From Verrucomicrobiales bacterium (GTDB lineage: Bacteria; Verrucomicrobiota; Verrucomicrobiia; Limisphaerales; SXQI01): a DNA stretch of 5,692 nucleotides. The position numbers were made by a program, and so were the translations under genes. Each line of letters begins with the position of its first letter. Position 1 is the first letter of the stretch. The notes beneath the pieces are model-generated. The model had not been told where the DNA came from and searched no databases. It was given only the letters and a program-made list of their open reading frames with translations. The stretch lies in the NCBI GenBank assembly GCA_005793025.1, contig SXQI01000046.1:1-5692 (forward strand). Reading direction: 5' to 3'. Shown one piece after another: positions 1-5,692 of this stretch.

Positions 1-1841
1 GTGAGTGCCACACGGTAGGAATAGGTTTGCTGTTCCGCACGCGCGGGGGAATATGCTGCAGCCTTGGCGGGATTCGCCGAACGAGCTTCGACATAATAAT
101 GGATTTTGTTACCGGCAGGATAATTAGTCGTGGAACTACCGAACAACCCATCATCCGCAGCCCCATCTTGATGGGTCCCGTCATCCCACATCTGAGACAT
201 AGAGAACCGACCATAGGGTTTATCCCGCCAATAGAGCCAAACGGAGCTGATCCCGTTGGTGCCGACCGCAGCGATCTGGGCAGTGATGTAAGGGATCTCG
301 TCCGGCAATGGAGACGCGGAAGGGGGATTAACCGCTACAATCTGGGGCGGCAAAGGCCGAAGCTCAACATGGTTGGTGAGGAATTTATAACGATTAGTGA
401 CGTATGTTCGCAACGCAACCAAGGCGTTGGTGTAAGATGCCATCGTAAAATTCTTTTTTGGATCCGTGATAATATCTGCGACGCTCAAACGATGATAATG
501 GTTGATGACGGGTGTGAGGTAAGTGGGATTAAACCGTTCCTCCAACATGGTGCGCATGTGCGCCAGATAACGCTGGCGTAGCTCTGGGATCGGCAGGAGT
601 TTCGAAAGCAATGGACGATTGGTTCCAGTCGATCCCTGAACCGGGGAGAGTCCGGAAGTGATCCCCATCGCGGAAGTGAAAGATTCGTTCCCATCGTGTT
701 CGACAGGATGGATGCGGCCGCTTTCGGGTTCGTAATAAAAAGCGTAGTCGGCCCCCTTATTCCAATAGCTGTCATCATCGACGAAAAGATTCTCAACCGC
801 GAGAAACCAGAGCCAACGATCCACCGCGAACACGTTTTCAACCTTGTCCCAACGATCCGCGACAGGAGTGTTATTGAGAACGTTGATCGCGTTGATCAAT
901 CGTGGCCAAGTATTGGTCGTGAGGTCGGATTTCAGTTCGTAATTGTTTGCGTAACTCGAGGCGGTCGCTCCCAAATAGCTGAAAGCAGAAGCGGCACTAG
1001 CAAACCCTCCTCCACCGCCACCGCCTGTGCCCCCTCCAATATTTGGAGCACGCCATCGATCCCCATCGTGACTCGGAAACCAATCGTCGAGTAGATCGTT
1101 ATTGTTTTGATCCACCATGGAGTAAACGCCCCAATACACGCCGTTGATCGTCAGCATCGCCATCGCTCCGTGCGGGCAAGGCGCATACTCACGCATCACA
1201 TTAAAATAAAGGGGTTCACGCATCAGGGTATAGTCCCCTGCAGAATTATTGAAATTGATCGCTCGATAGCCCATGACGCGGGCTTCGGGGTTATAAATAT
1301 TGATGTCTAAATTGACCGACTTTTTGCTCCCTCCAAGATCATAAGAGGAATTCCCTTTATACCGCGCTCCGATATTCGTGATGGTCACCCCATTGGCTAA
1401 TGTCGCGACGCCGGGAACGTTGCCACCGCTCAATCGAGCGTTTGCCAACAACGTGGTCCAATTCGAGTTCGTGAAGGTCAGACTCACTTTGCGAAAAAGT
1501 TGTGTGTCAAACAACCCATCCGTTCGTGTAGTTCGCACGAATTGCCGTTCGCGAGTCACCGTATTGATGGGAACCGCTTTCAGATTCGCGATTCCTCCAA
1601 AAACGCTTCCGAGAATCGGTGCGTTGGTCCAAGTCACTAAATCTTCCGAAGTCTGAAATCGCCACTCCTCATCCGCCTCACCCTCGACTTGAACCGATGA
1701 GATCCCATCTCGAATAGAGAAATGCACGCGAGAATCCGCTGCAAGGACACGCAAAGGCACCCCAAGCCACAGGTATAAAAAAACTAGAAATGCACCGAAT
1801 CGGAACTTCATAGAGACAAAAACTTTCGGGACGTAGATCAT
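1..1841 (-). CDS. Secreted CotH-family (spore-coat-kinase-like) protein, 3' end outside window
   Basis: Reading the minus strand from ATG 1841 gives 613 codons without a stop, running off the left edge, so the C-terminus is missing. Residues 1-34 form a signal peptide (hydrophobic core about 16-30, likely cleavage after VLA at 34), so the product is exported. A beta-type stretch (about 35-115) precedes a CotH domain (about 120-400). Its signature is GARYKGNSS (158-166), then a KKS/NLDIN segment, LMREPL, TINGVYWGVYSMVDQ, VDDDSYW (354-360) and PVEHDGNESF (379-388). By family knowledge CotH proteins are atypical protein kinases; the Asp residues in the last two motifs sit where catalytic and metal-binding Asp are expected, though this alignment is tentative. 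A Gly run (269-279) interrupts the domain. Downstream is an Ig/FN3-like segment with an Asp/Gly-rich loop (552-568). An internal ATG at 1811 is an alternative start with a shorter signal peptide. The family assignment is firm; kinase activity and substrate are unknown. Nothing here suggests sporulation. Confidence 0.88.
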   Translation of the reverse strand, partial: MIYVPKVFVSMKFRFGAFLVFLYLWLGVPLRVLAADSRVHFSIRDGISSVQVEGEADEEWRFQTSEDLVTWTNAPILGSVFGGIANLKAVPINTVTRERQFVRTTRTDGLFDTQLFRKVSLTFTNSNWTTLLANARLSGGNVPGVATLANGVTITNIGARYKGNSSYDLGGSKKSVNLDINIYNPEARVMGYRAINFNNSAGDYTLMREPLYFNVMREYAPCPHGAMAMLTINGVYWGVYSMVDQNNNDLLDDWFPSHDGDRWRAPNIGGGTGGGGGGGFASAASAFSYLGATASSYANNYELKSDLTTNTWPRLINAINVLNNTPVADRWDKVENVFAVDRWLWFLAVENLFVDDDSYWNKGADYAFYYEPESGRIHPVEHDGNESFTSAMGITSGLSPVQGSTGTNRPLLSKLLPIPELRQRYLAHMRTMLEERFNPTYLTPVINHYHRLSVADIITDPKKNFTMASYTNALVALRTYVTNRYKFLTNHVELRPLPPQIVAVNPPSASPLPDEIPYITAQIAAVGTNGISSVWLYWRDKPYGRFSMSQMWDDGTHQDGAADDGLFGSSTTNYPAGNKIHYYVEARSANPAKAAAYSPARAEQQTYSYRVAL

Positions 1842-1844
1842 TAA

Positions 1845-1851
1845 ATCACCT
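1845..1851 (-). promoter_or_regulatory. Shine-Dalgarno sequence deciding the CotH-like gene start
   Basis: On the minus strand AGGTGAT lies three bases before ATG 1841, with seven bases between AGG and the ATG. It is a perfect seven-base match to the anti-Shine-Dalgarno complement. The alternative in-frame ATG at 1811 has no comparable sequence upstream (pyrimidine-rich TTTTTGTCTCT). This is why the longer start was chosen. The shorter start would still give a typical signal peptide, so the decision is not absolute. Confidence 0.55.
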
Positions 1852-1856
1852 ATCCT

Positions 1857-1940
1857 TTGACCCGATCAGCAAAGGTTTGGTTACACCTCAAACCGATAAT
1901 CGAGGATGGATCGGTGCCACAGTGAGTCAAATCGGGTCAA
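1857..1940. repeat. Perfect 10-bp inverted repeat flanking the divergent promoter region
   Basis: TTGACCCGAT at 1857-1866 and ATCGGGTCAA at 1931-1940 are exact reverse complements, separated by 64 bp. Read in each gene's direction of transcription, the same ATCGGGTCAA lies shortly before the start codon: 15 bases before ATG 1841 on the minus strand and 3 bases before ATG 1944 on the plus strand. The right arm therefore overlaps the ribosome-binding region of glycerate kinase. It could be a pair of operator half-sites or chance. I found no third copy in the window. Confidence 0.5.
1874..1894. repeat. Short inverted repeat (6 bp arms) inside the divergent region
   Basis: GGTTTG (1874-1879) and CAAACC (1889-1894) are exact reverse complements with a 9-base spacer. 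The right arm overlaps by three bases the next dyad, ACCGAT (1892-1897) with ATCGGT (1910-1915), which has a 12-base spacer. The arms are short enough to arise by chance, and no regulator family is recognised from them. Confidence 0.3.
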
Positions 1941-1943
1941 CAT

Positions 1944-3062
1944 ATGTCGTTACGCGTTCTAGTCGTCCCGGATAAATTCAAGGGCACACTAACAGCTCGC
2001 CAAGCCGCTGAGGCCATCGCGCTTGGTTGGGGTGAGGTGCGACCCAGCGACAAGGTAGAATGCTTGCCGATGGCGGATGGCGGCGACGGGTTCGGTGAAG
2101 TGTTGGGAAAGTTATTGGGTGCGGAGCGTCGGACGTGCTCCACCATTGATTCGGCTGGGCGTTCGCGTGATGCAGAGTGGTGGCTTCAGAAACAAACTGC
2201 CACCGCCATTGTCGAGACGGCCCAAGTAAACGGATTGGCATTGCTGCCCACCGGCCAATTCCATCCCAATCAATTAGATACTTACGGAATCGGCGCAGTT
2301 TTCCGGGAGGTGCAAAACGAAGGGGCTCGCCATATCTTTGTGGGAATTGGTGGCAGTGCCACGAACGATGGTGGCTTCGGGATGGCTCGTTCGCTGGGTT
2401 GGAAATTCTTGGATTCTCGTGGCGTAGGAATCCAACATTGGACGGAATTGTCTCAGTTGGATCGAGTGGAACCGCCTTCGAACGCACTTGAATTTGATGG
2501 GTTTATCATCGCAGTGGACGTGGCGAATCCTCTATTGGGAAATGATGGAGCCAGTCGGGTCTATGGTCCCCAGAAAGGGTTGCGAGAATCAGATTTCCCC
2601 AAGGCTGAGGCATGTCTGCGAAGGCTGTCTGAGGTCATGCAACAACATCACGGAGAAGATTATTCGATTTTACCGGGAGCAGGCGCAGCAGGCGGTTTGG
2701 GTTTTGGTTTAAAGGCATTCTGCCGAGGCTCTTTCCGGTCGGGTGGAGAAATATTCGCGCAGCTTTCCGGGTTGGAAAGTCGCATTCAAGAGGCCGATTT
2801 GATCATCACGGGCGAAGGAGCGATGGACTCTCAGACGCTCATGGGCAAGGGAGTTGGAGTCATTGCGCAAGCAGCCGCTCGTGCCGGGAAACCTTGCTTG
2901 TGTCTAGCGGGTGCGGTCACGGTGGATTTGGACACGGTGCCTTGGCCCAATTTCAAATCCTTCTCGATCGTTCCTGAAATCGCTTCCCTAGAAGAGGCCA
3001 AATCCAACGCATTTCAATGCCTTCAGCGATTAGCAGCACGGGCCGCCCGCCGGCAGGATTGA
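1944..3062 (+). CDS. glxK: Glycerate kinase, type 1 (GlxK/GarK family)
   Basis: This cytosolic kinase transfers phosphate from ATP to D-glycerate; in the GarK/GlxK family the product is 2-phosphoglycerate, which enters lower glycolysis. The 372-residue length is normal for the family. Diagnostic motifs appear in order: PDKFKGTL (9-16), MADGGDGFGE (43-52), GIGGSATNDGG (134-144), DVANPLLGNDGAS (192-204) followed by YGPQKG (207-212), PGAGAAGGLGFG (244-255) and TGEGAMDSQTLMGKG (289-303). These cover the whole single-domain family fold and none is broken. ATG 1944 is the only plausible start: an in-frame stop lies at 1923-1925 and the conserved N-terminal motif starts at residue 9. There is no clear Shine-Dalgarno sequence; one arm of an inverted repeat occupies that position. 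The gene is followed after 50 bp by a co-directional gene. The family call is firm. The pathway supplying glycerate (glycolate/glyoxylate, serine or sugar-acid breakdown) cannot be told from this window, and glxK versus garK naming is arbitrary. Confidence 0.95.
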   Translation: MSLRVLVVPDKFKGTLTARQAAEAIALGWGEVRPSDKVECLPMADGGDGFGEVLGKLLGAERRTCSTIDSAGRSRDAEWWLQKQTATAIVETAQVNGLALLPTGQFHPNQLDTYGIGAVFREVQNEGARHIFVGIGGSATNDGGFGMARSLGWKFLDSRGVGIQHWTELSQLDRVEPPSNALEFDGFIIAVDVANPLLGNDGASRVYGPQKGLRESDFPKAEACLRRLSEVMQQHHGEDYSILPGAGAAGGLGFGLKAFCRGSFRSGGEIFAQLSGLESRIQEADLIITGEGAMDSQTLMGKGVGVIAQAAARAGKPCLCLAGAVTVDLDTVPWPNFKSFSIVPEIASLEEAKSNAFQCLQRLAARAARRQD

Positions 3063-3074
3063 GGCGGGGGGAAA

Positions 3075-3095
3075 AAGGGCTTCCAACGTGCCCTT
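3075..3095. other. Small hairpin between glycerate kinase and the TPR-like gene
   Basis: AAGGGC (3075-3080) and GCCCTT (3090-3095) form a 6-bp stem with a 9-base loop. In the plus direction no T run follows, so it is not an intrinsic terminator for the glycerate kinase transcript. On the minus strand the stem is followed by a short T run, but no minus-strand gene ends here. It could be a processing or stability element, or chance. Confidence 0.25.
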
Positions 3096-3112
3096 GACCT
3101 CGGTAGCTTCCA

Positions 3113-4093
3113 ATGCGCTGCGTCACTATGAACGGTGGATTGAAACTGATTCTGTATGTGGGGTTCCTGACCCTCGCCCTTGTTTCGGGTTATAACCTAA
3201 AACGAGTTCTGTCGGCTCCGATCTCCCCAACACCCTCCGCCGCTTCAACCAACCGGACGGGTTTACCGGGTTCCACTCAATCTACTACGAACGTGGTGCG
3301 GTTAAGCAGTGGTGGAAATCCGACCAATTCACTCGCATCAACCAACAAGCTCACGACGAACTCCCTTGCGACCGCCAGTGTGGAATCCTCGGCAACATCT
3401 AGCGTTCCTTCCTCGGTCGATAGCACCAGTCTCGATATCGATCTGAGTTCGACCGGAGCGATGCATCGCAATCACGGCCTCGGTCATCGGAAGAATCTCG
3501 GATTTTGGATAGGTTGCGCTCTCGCCGGCATTATCGGTCTGGCCATCATGATCGCCTACGACTTTTCGAGTTTTACAGGGAACCGCGCCTTACGGTTGAT
3601 GTATAACGACGACAAAAAAGCCATCAAGGACTCGGCTTATGAAAAGGTCGAAACCGAGTGGGCTGCTGGGAACCATCTCGAGGCGATCAGTCTTTTGCGT
3701 GAATACCTCCAGAAACATCCGCGCGAAATCCACGCCGCCATTCGGATCGCTGAAATCTACGAAAAAGATCTGAATAACCTCCTCGCTGCTGCTCTGGAGT
3801 ATGAGGAAGTGTTATCGCATCAATTCACGCCAGATCGTTGGGCTTGGACAGCGATTCACCTCTGCAACTTGTATTTTCATTTGGACCAAGAACCCAAAGC
3901 TGTGGAACTTCTCCGGAGGATTATTGTCGAACACGGAACCATGCCAGCCGCCACCAAAGCGCGGAAACGCCTCATCGAAATGGGGTTACCCTTCGAGGAT
4001 CCCACTTCAACGAGCGAATCAAGAGAGAGTGCGTCGCCCGAGTCCACCCCAACCACATCGAGTCTTCCAGCAGGTTTTCGTCCCAAGAAATGA
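3113..4093 (+). CDS. Membrane-anchored TPR-like protein of unknown function
   Basis: I do not recognise a specific function. The 326-residue product has a hydrophobic segment near the N-terminus (about 10-27, followed by NLKR), which looks like an uncleaved signal anchor because no good cleavage site follows. A Ser/Thr/Asn-rich low-complexity linker runs over about 36-115. A second hydrophobic segment lies at about 129-149, preceded by basic HRK residues. The C-terminal half (about 173-290) is helical with the spacing of TPR-type helix pairs, such as YEKVETEWAAGNHLEAISLL, a second pair around AAIRIAEIYEKDL, and a third around AIHLCNLYFHLDQEPKAVELL. The tail from 296 is Ser/Thr/Pro-rich and ends in basic GFRPKK. 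Such repeats usually bind other proteins, so a scaffold at the inner membrane is plausible. A weak GGTAG precedes ATG 3113, and an in-frame stop lies at 3104-3106; ATG 3128 is an alternative start. It sits between glycerate kinase and mpl with gaps of 50 and 54 bp. Confidence 0.8.
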   Translation: MRCVTMNGGLKLILYVGFLTLALVSGYNLKRVLSAPISPTPSAASTNRTGLPGSTQSTTNVVRLSSGGNPTNSLASTNKLTTNSLATASVESSATSSVPSSVDSTSLDIDLSSTGAMHRNHGLGHRKNLGFWIGCALAGIIGLAIMIAYDFSSFTGNRALRLMYNDDKKAIKDSAYEKVETEWAAGNHLEAISLLREYLQKHPREIHAAIRIAEIYEKDLNNLLAAALEYEEVLSHQFTPDRWAWTAIHLCNLYFHLDQEPKAVELLRRIIVEHGTMPAATKARKRLIEMGLPFEDPTSTSESRESASPESTPTTSSLPAGFRPKK

Positions 4094-4147
4094 GTTCGTC
4101 CCTCTCCGACCGTCAAGTTCAACCCTCGTGTTGAGGTCTAAGTTTTT

Positions 4148-5554
4148 ATGTTCTCCAAAGTTCGCAGCGTTCATTTCATCGGCATCGGTGGAACAGCCAT
4201 GGCCGCAACGGCCGTAGCCCTAAAGGAAAAGGGGTTCATCGTGACCGGTTCCGATGAAAACGTTTACCCCCCGATGTCAACGTTCTTAGCGGAACGCGGT
4301 CTTGAGGTATTCTGCGGGTATCGCGAGTCGAATTTGGCTTCTTCCACCGACCTCGTGGTAATTGGAAATGCAATTTCGCGAGGTAACGCGGAAGCAGAAG
4401 CCGTGCTCGAACGCAAACTGGGCTATTGTTCACTCCCGGAATTGCTCAAGGAGTTCTTTATTCGAGGAAAACGTTCCCTCGTAGTGACAGGAACCCATGG
4501 AAAGACGACCACCGCTTCCTTGCTGGCGTGGGTGTTCGAACATTCCGGTTACAACCCCAGTTTTCTGATTGGTGGCATTCCGACAAATCTAGGTCAGGGC
4601 GCACGCTTCACCGATAGTCCATGGTTCATCATCGAAGGCGATGAGTATGACACCTCGTTCTTTGATAAGCGGAGCAAGTTCCTTCATTACCTCCCCGAAG
4701 TGGTTCTCATCAACAATCTGGAATTCGATCACGCGGATATCTTCGAGAACTTAGCTGCCATCCAGACTTCCTTCAAACGACTGATCAACCTCGTCCCTCG
4801 AAACGGATTACTTTTAGCCAATGGGGATGAACCGAACCTCGAGGGGTTGCTCGGAATCAAGCATTGCCCTGTGCGCCGCTTCGGCCTGACTCCGGGCAAC
4901 GACTCGCAGGCGCAGACGATAGAATTAGCCGGGGACCACTCATCGTTCGATCTCGCCAACGAACGTTTCACCATTCCATTGACCGGGGAATTGAACGTGC
5001 GGAATGCGCTCGTTGTTGCGGCCTGTGCCTTGCACTGCGGCCTAACCCCGACGCAAATCCGAGCCGCCTTTCAAACCTTCCGTGGAATCAAACGCCGGAT
5101 GGAAGTTTACGGCGAATCCGGCGGCATCACGATCATCGATGACTTCGGCCATCACCCCACCGCCATTCGTGAAACCCTTCTCGCATTGAGAATAAAATTC
5201 CCCGGTCGTCGCCTCTGGGCAGTGTTCGAACCGCGCTCAAACACCACACGCCGCAACGTGTTTCAATCCGAACTAGCCTCAGCCCTCGGCCTTGCCGATG
5301 CGACCGTGATCGCTCAAGTCGCACGTCTCGAACTTCTCCCCATCGCGGACCGGCTCGATCCCGAACGACTCATGGCCGACCTGCGCACCTCCGGGCGACC
5401 CGCTGCGTATCTTCCGACCCCAGATTCCATTGCGGATCATGTGATGCTCGAAACCCGTCAAGGAGACGTCATTTGTATCTTTAGCAATGGCGGTTTCGGC
5501 GGGCTCCATAAGCAACTGCTCAATCGACTCGCCACACGTCAAAACCTGCCTTAA
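4148..5554 (+). CDS. mpl: UDP-N-acetylmuramate:L-Ala-gamma-D-Glu-meso-Dap ligase (Mpl)
   Basis: Mpl joins the murein tripeptide recovered from wall turnover to UDP-MurNAc using ATP, in the cytoplasm, bypassing the stepwise MurC, MurD and MurE additions. The product has 468 residues, close to the usual Mpl length, with the three Mur-ligase domains. The N-terminal UDP-binding domain shows HFIGIGGTAMAA (9-20) and TGSD (33-36). The central ATPase domain has the P-loop TGTHGKTTT (114-122), EGDEYDTSFFDKRSKF (163-178) and INNLEFDHADIF (188-199). Next come LNVRNALVV (282-290) and the C-terminal domain with DDFGHHPTAI (331-340), EPRSNTTRR (361-369) and SNGGFGGLHKQLL (446-458). The EYDTSFFDKRSKF and NNLEFDHADIF motifs separate Mpl from MurC, which has a DESDGSF-type motif instead. 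An in-frame stop at 4139-4141 fixes ATG 4148; GAGG at 4133-4136 is a rather distant ribosome-binding site. No catalytic motif looks damaged. The substrate diamino acid (meso-Dap) is inferred from the family. Confidence 0.95.
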   Translation: MFSKVRSVHFIGIGGTAMAATAVALKEKGFIVTGSDENVYPPMSTFLAERGLEVFCGYRESNLASSTDLVVIGNAISRGNAEAEAVLERKLGYCSLPELLKEFFIRGKRSLVVTGTHGKTTTASLLAWVFEHSGYNPSFLIGGIPTNLGQGARFTDSPWFIIEGDEYDTSFFDKRSKFLHYLPEVVLINNLEFDHADIFENLAAIQTSFKRLINLVPRNGLLLANGDEPNLEGLLGIKHCPVRRFGLTPGNDSQAQTIELAGDHSSFDLANERFTIPLTGELNVRNALVVAACALHCGLTPTQIRAAFQTFRGIKRRMEVYGESGGITIIDDFGHHPTAIRETLLALRIKFPGRRLWAVFEPRSNTTRRNVFQSELASALGLADATVIAQVARLELLPIADRLDPERLMADLRTSGRPAAYLPTPDSIADHVMLETRQGDVICIFSNGGFGGLHKQLLNRLATRQNLP

Positions 5555-5629
5555 CCGAGAGGAAGGAATGGAGGGTCAGGTCTCCACCCACCCAGACAGT
5601 GCGAATCTCGTGACCAAGGTTCAGTCTAG

Positions 5630-5652
5630 GAACCGGCGCCGGTTCATTTTTT
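5630..5652 (+). terminator. Probable intrinsic terminator after mpl
   Basis: A perfect 16-bp palindrome, GAACCGGCGCCGGTTC (5630-5645), can fold as a 6-bp GC-rich stem with a GCGC loop. It is followed by one A and six T (5647-5652). It lies 75 bases after the mpl stop, a sensible place to end the glycerate kinase-TPR-mpl transcript. Because the palindrome is perfect it could instead be a dimeric regulator site for the downstream region; the T run favours termination. Confidence 0.6.
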
Positions 5653-5664
5653 AGCGAAAATTAA

Positions 5665-5692
5665 TGGACGTTTCACTCAACGTGGATTATAA
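5665..5692 (+). promoter_or_regulatory. Possible sigma70-type promoter cut by the window edge
   Basis: TGGACG (5665-5670) matches four of six bases of TTGACA. After a 17-base spacer, TATAA (5688-5692) matches the first five bases of a -10 box before the window ends. It would drive a gene to the right of the window. The same bases include ATG 5664 with nine open codons to the edge, so a coding start is a competing reading; that ATG has no Shine-Dalgarno sequence. Confidence 0.3.

Larger units (their letters stand above)
1842..1943. promoter_or_regulatory. Divergent intergenic region between the CotH-like gene and glycerate kinase
   Basis: This 102-bp stretch must contain the promoters for both divergent transcription units. 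I could not find a convincing -35/-10 pair in either direction. TTGACC at 1857-1862 and TTGACT (minus strand, 1930-1925) resemble -35 boxes, but nothing close to TATAAT lies 16-18 bases further on. GATAAT at 1895-1900 resembles a -10 box but lacks a partner. The region is rich in dyads (listed separately), which suggests regulator binding, but no known operator is recognised. Confidence 0.5.

Noticed and set aside
27..1656. Several plus-strand open frames across the first 1.6 kb
   Set aside because: They lie opposite the continuous minus-strand CotH-like frame, which has a signal peptide and recognisable family motifs. Their translations are Arg/Ile-rich and resemble no family.
1978..2712. 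Overlapping open frames within glycerate kinase on both strands
   Set aside because: They are out-of-frame shadows of a gene whose diagnostic motifs run unbroken from end to end.
4123..4147. Intrinsic terminator before mpl (CCTC/GAGG stem followed by a T run)
   Set aside because: The stem has only four base pairs and the T run abuts the mpl start codon. The GAGG is better explained as the ribosome-binding site.
4148..5554. Calling the ligase MurC instead of Mpl
   Set aside because: The EYDTSFFDKRSKF and NNLEFDHADIF motifs are the Mpl form; MurC carries a DESDGSF-type motif at this place.
5555..5629. Small RNA or short gene between mpl and the palindrome
   Set aside because: Only a weak 5-bp dyad (TGGAG/CTCCA) is present, with no promoter-like pair or open frame with a ribosome-binding site.
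5664..5692. Start of a further protein-coding gene at ATG 5664
   Set aside because: Only nine codons are visible, there is no Shine-Dalgarno sequence, and the same bases fit a promoter at least as well.

Overview
The window looks like a chromosomal fragment from a Gram-negative bacterium of the Verrucomicrobia or a related PVC lineage. The main clue is a secreted CotH-like protein on the minus strand. It has a signal peptide, a beta-rich N-terminal stretch of the kind I associate with verrucomicrobial exported proteins, and an Asp/Gly-rich loop after the kinase-like domain. An mpl gene for peptidoglycan recycling also fits a diderm with a murein wall. The taxonomic assignment is inference from protein style. 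There is no rRNA or other marker gene here.

Layout: positions 1-1841 (minus strand) hold the 5' part of a large exported CotH-family protein whose C-terminus lies beyond the left edge. A 102-bp divergent intergenic region (1842-1943) follows. It carries a perfect 10-bp inverted repeat that places the same sequence just upstream of both divergent start codons, with smaller dyads between the arms. From 1944 onward everything is on the plus strand: a type-1 glycerate kinase (1944-3062), a membrane-anchored TPR-like protein of unknown role (3113-4093), and Mpl, the UDP-MurNAc:tripeptide ligase (4148-5554). The gaps between these three are only 50 and 54 bp, with no convincing terminator, so they may be one transcription unit. 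A 16-bp perfect palindrome followed by six T (5630-5652) is a likely terminator for that unit. The last ~30 bases contain a promoter-like arrangement cut off by the window edge.

How the genes work together: glycerate kinase feeds glycerate into lower glycolysis as a phosphoglycerate, and Mpl reuses the tripeptide released by murein turnover. No biochemical link between them is visible; the shared strand and close spacing are the only evidence. The TPR-like protein between them has two hydrophobic segments separated by a Ser/Thr/Asn-rich linker and could be a scaffold at the envelope. The CotH-like protein is divergently transcribed and is the least understood, most interesting product. I see no tRNA, rRNA, CRISPR array, insertion sequence or phage gene.
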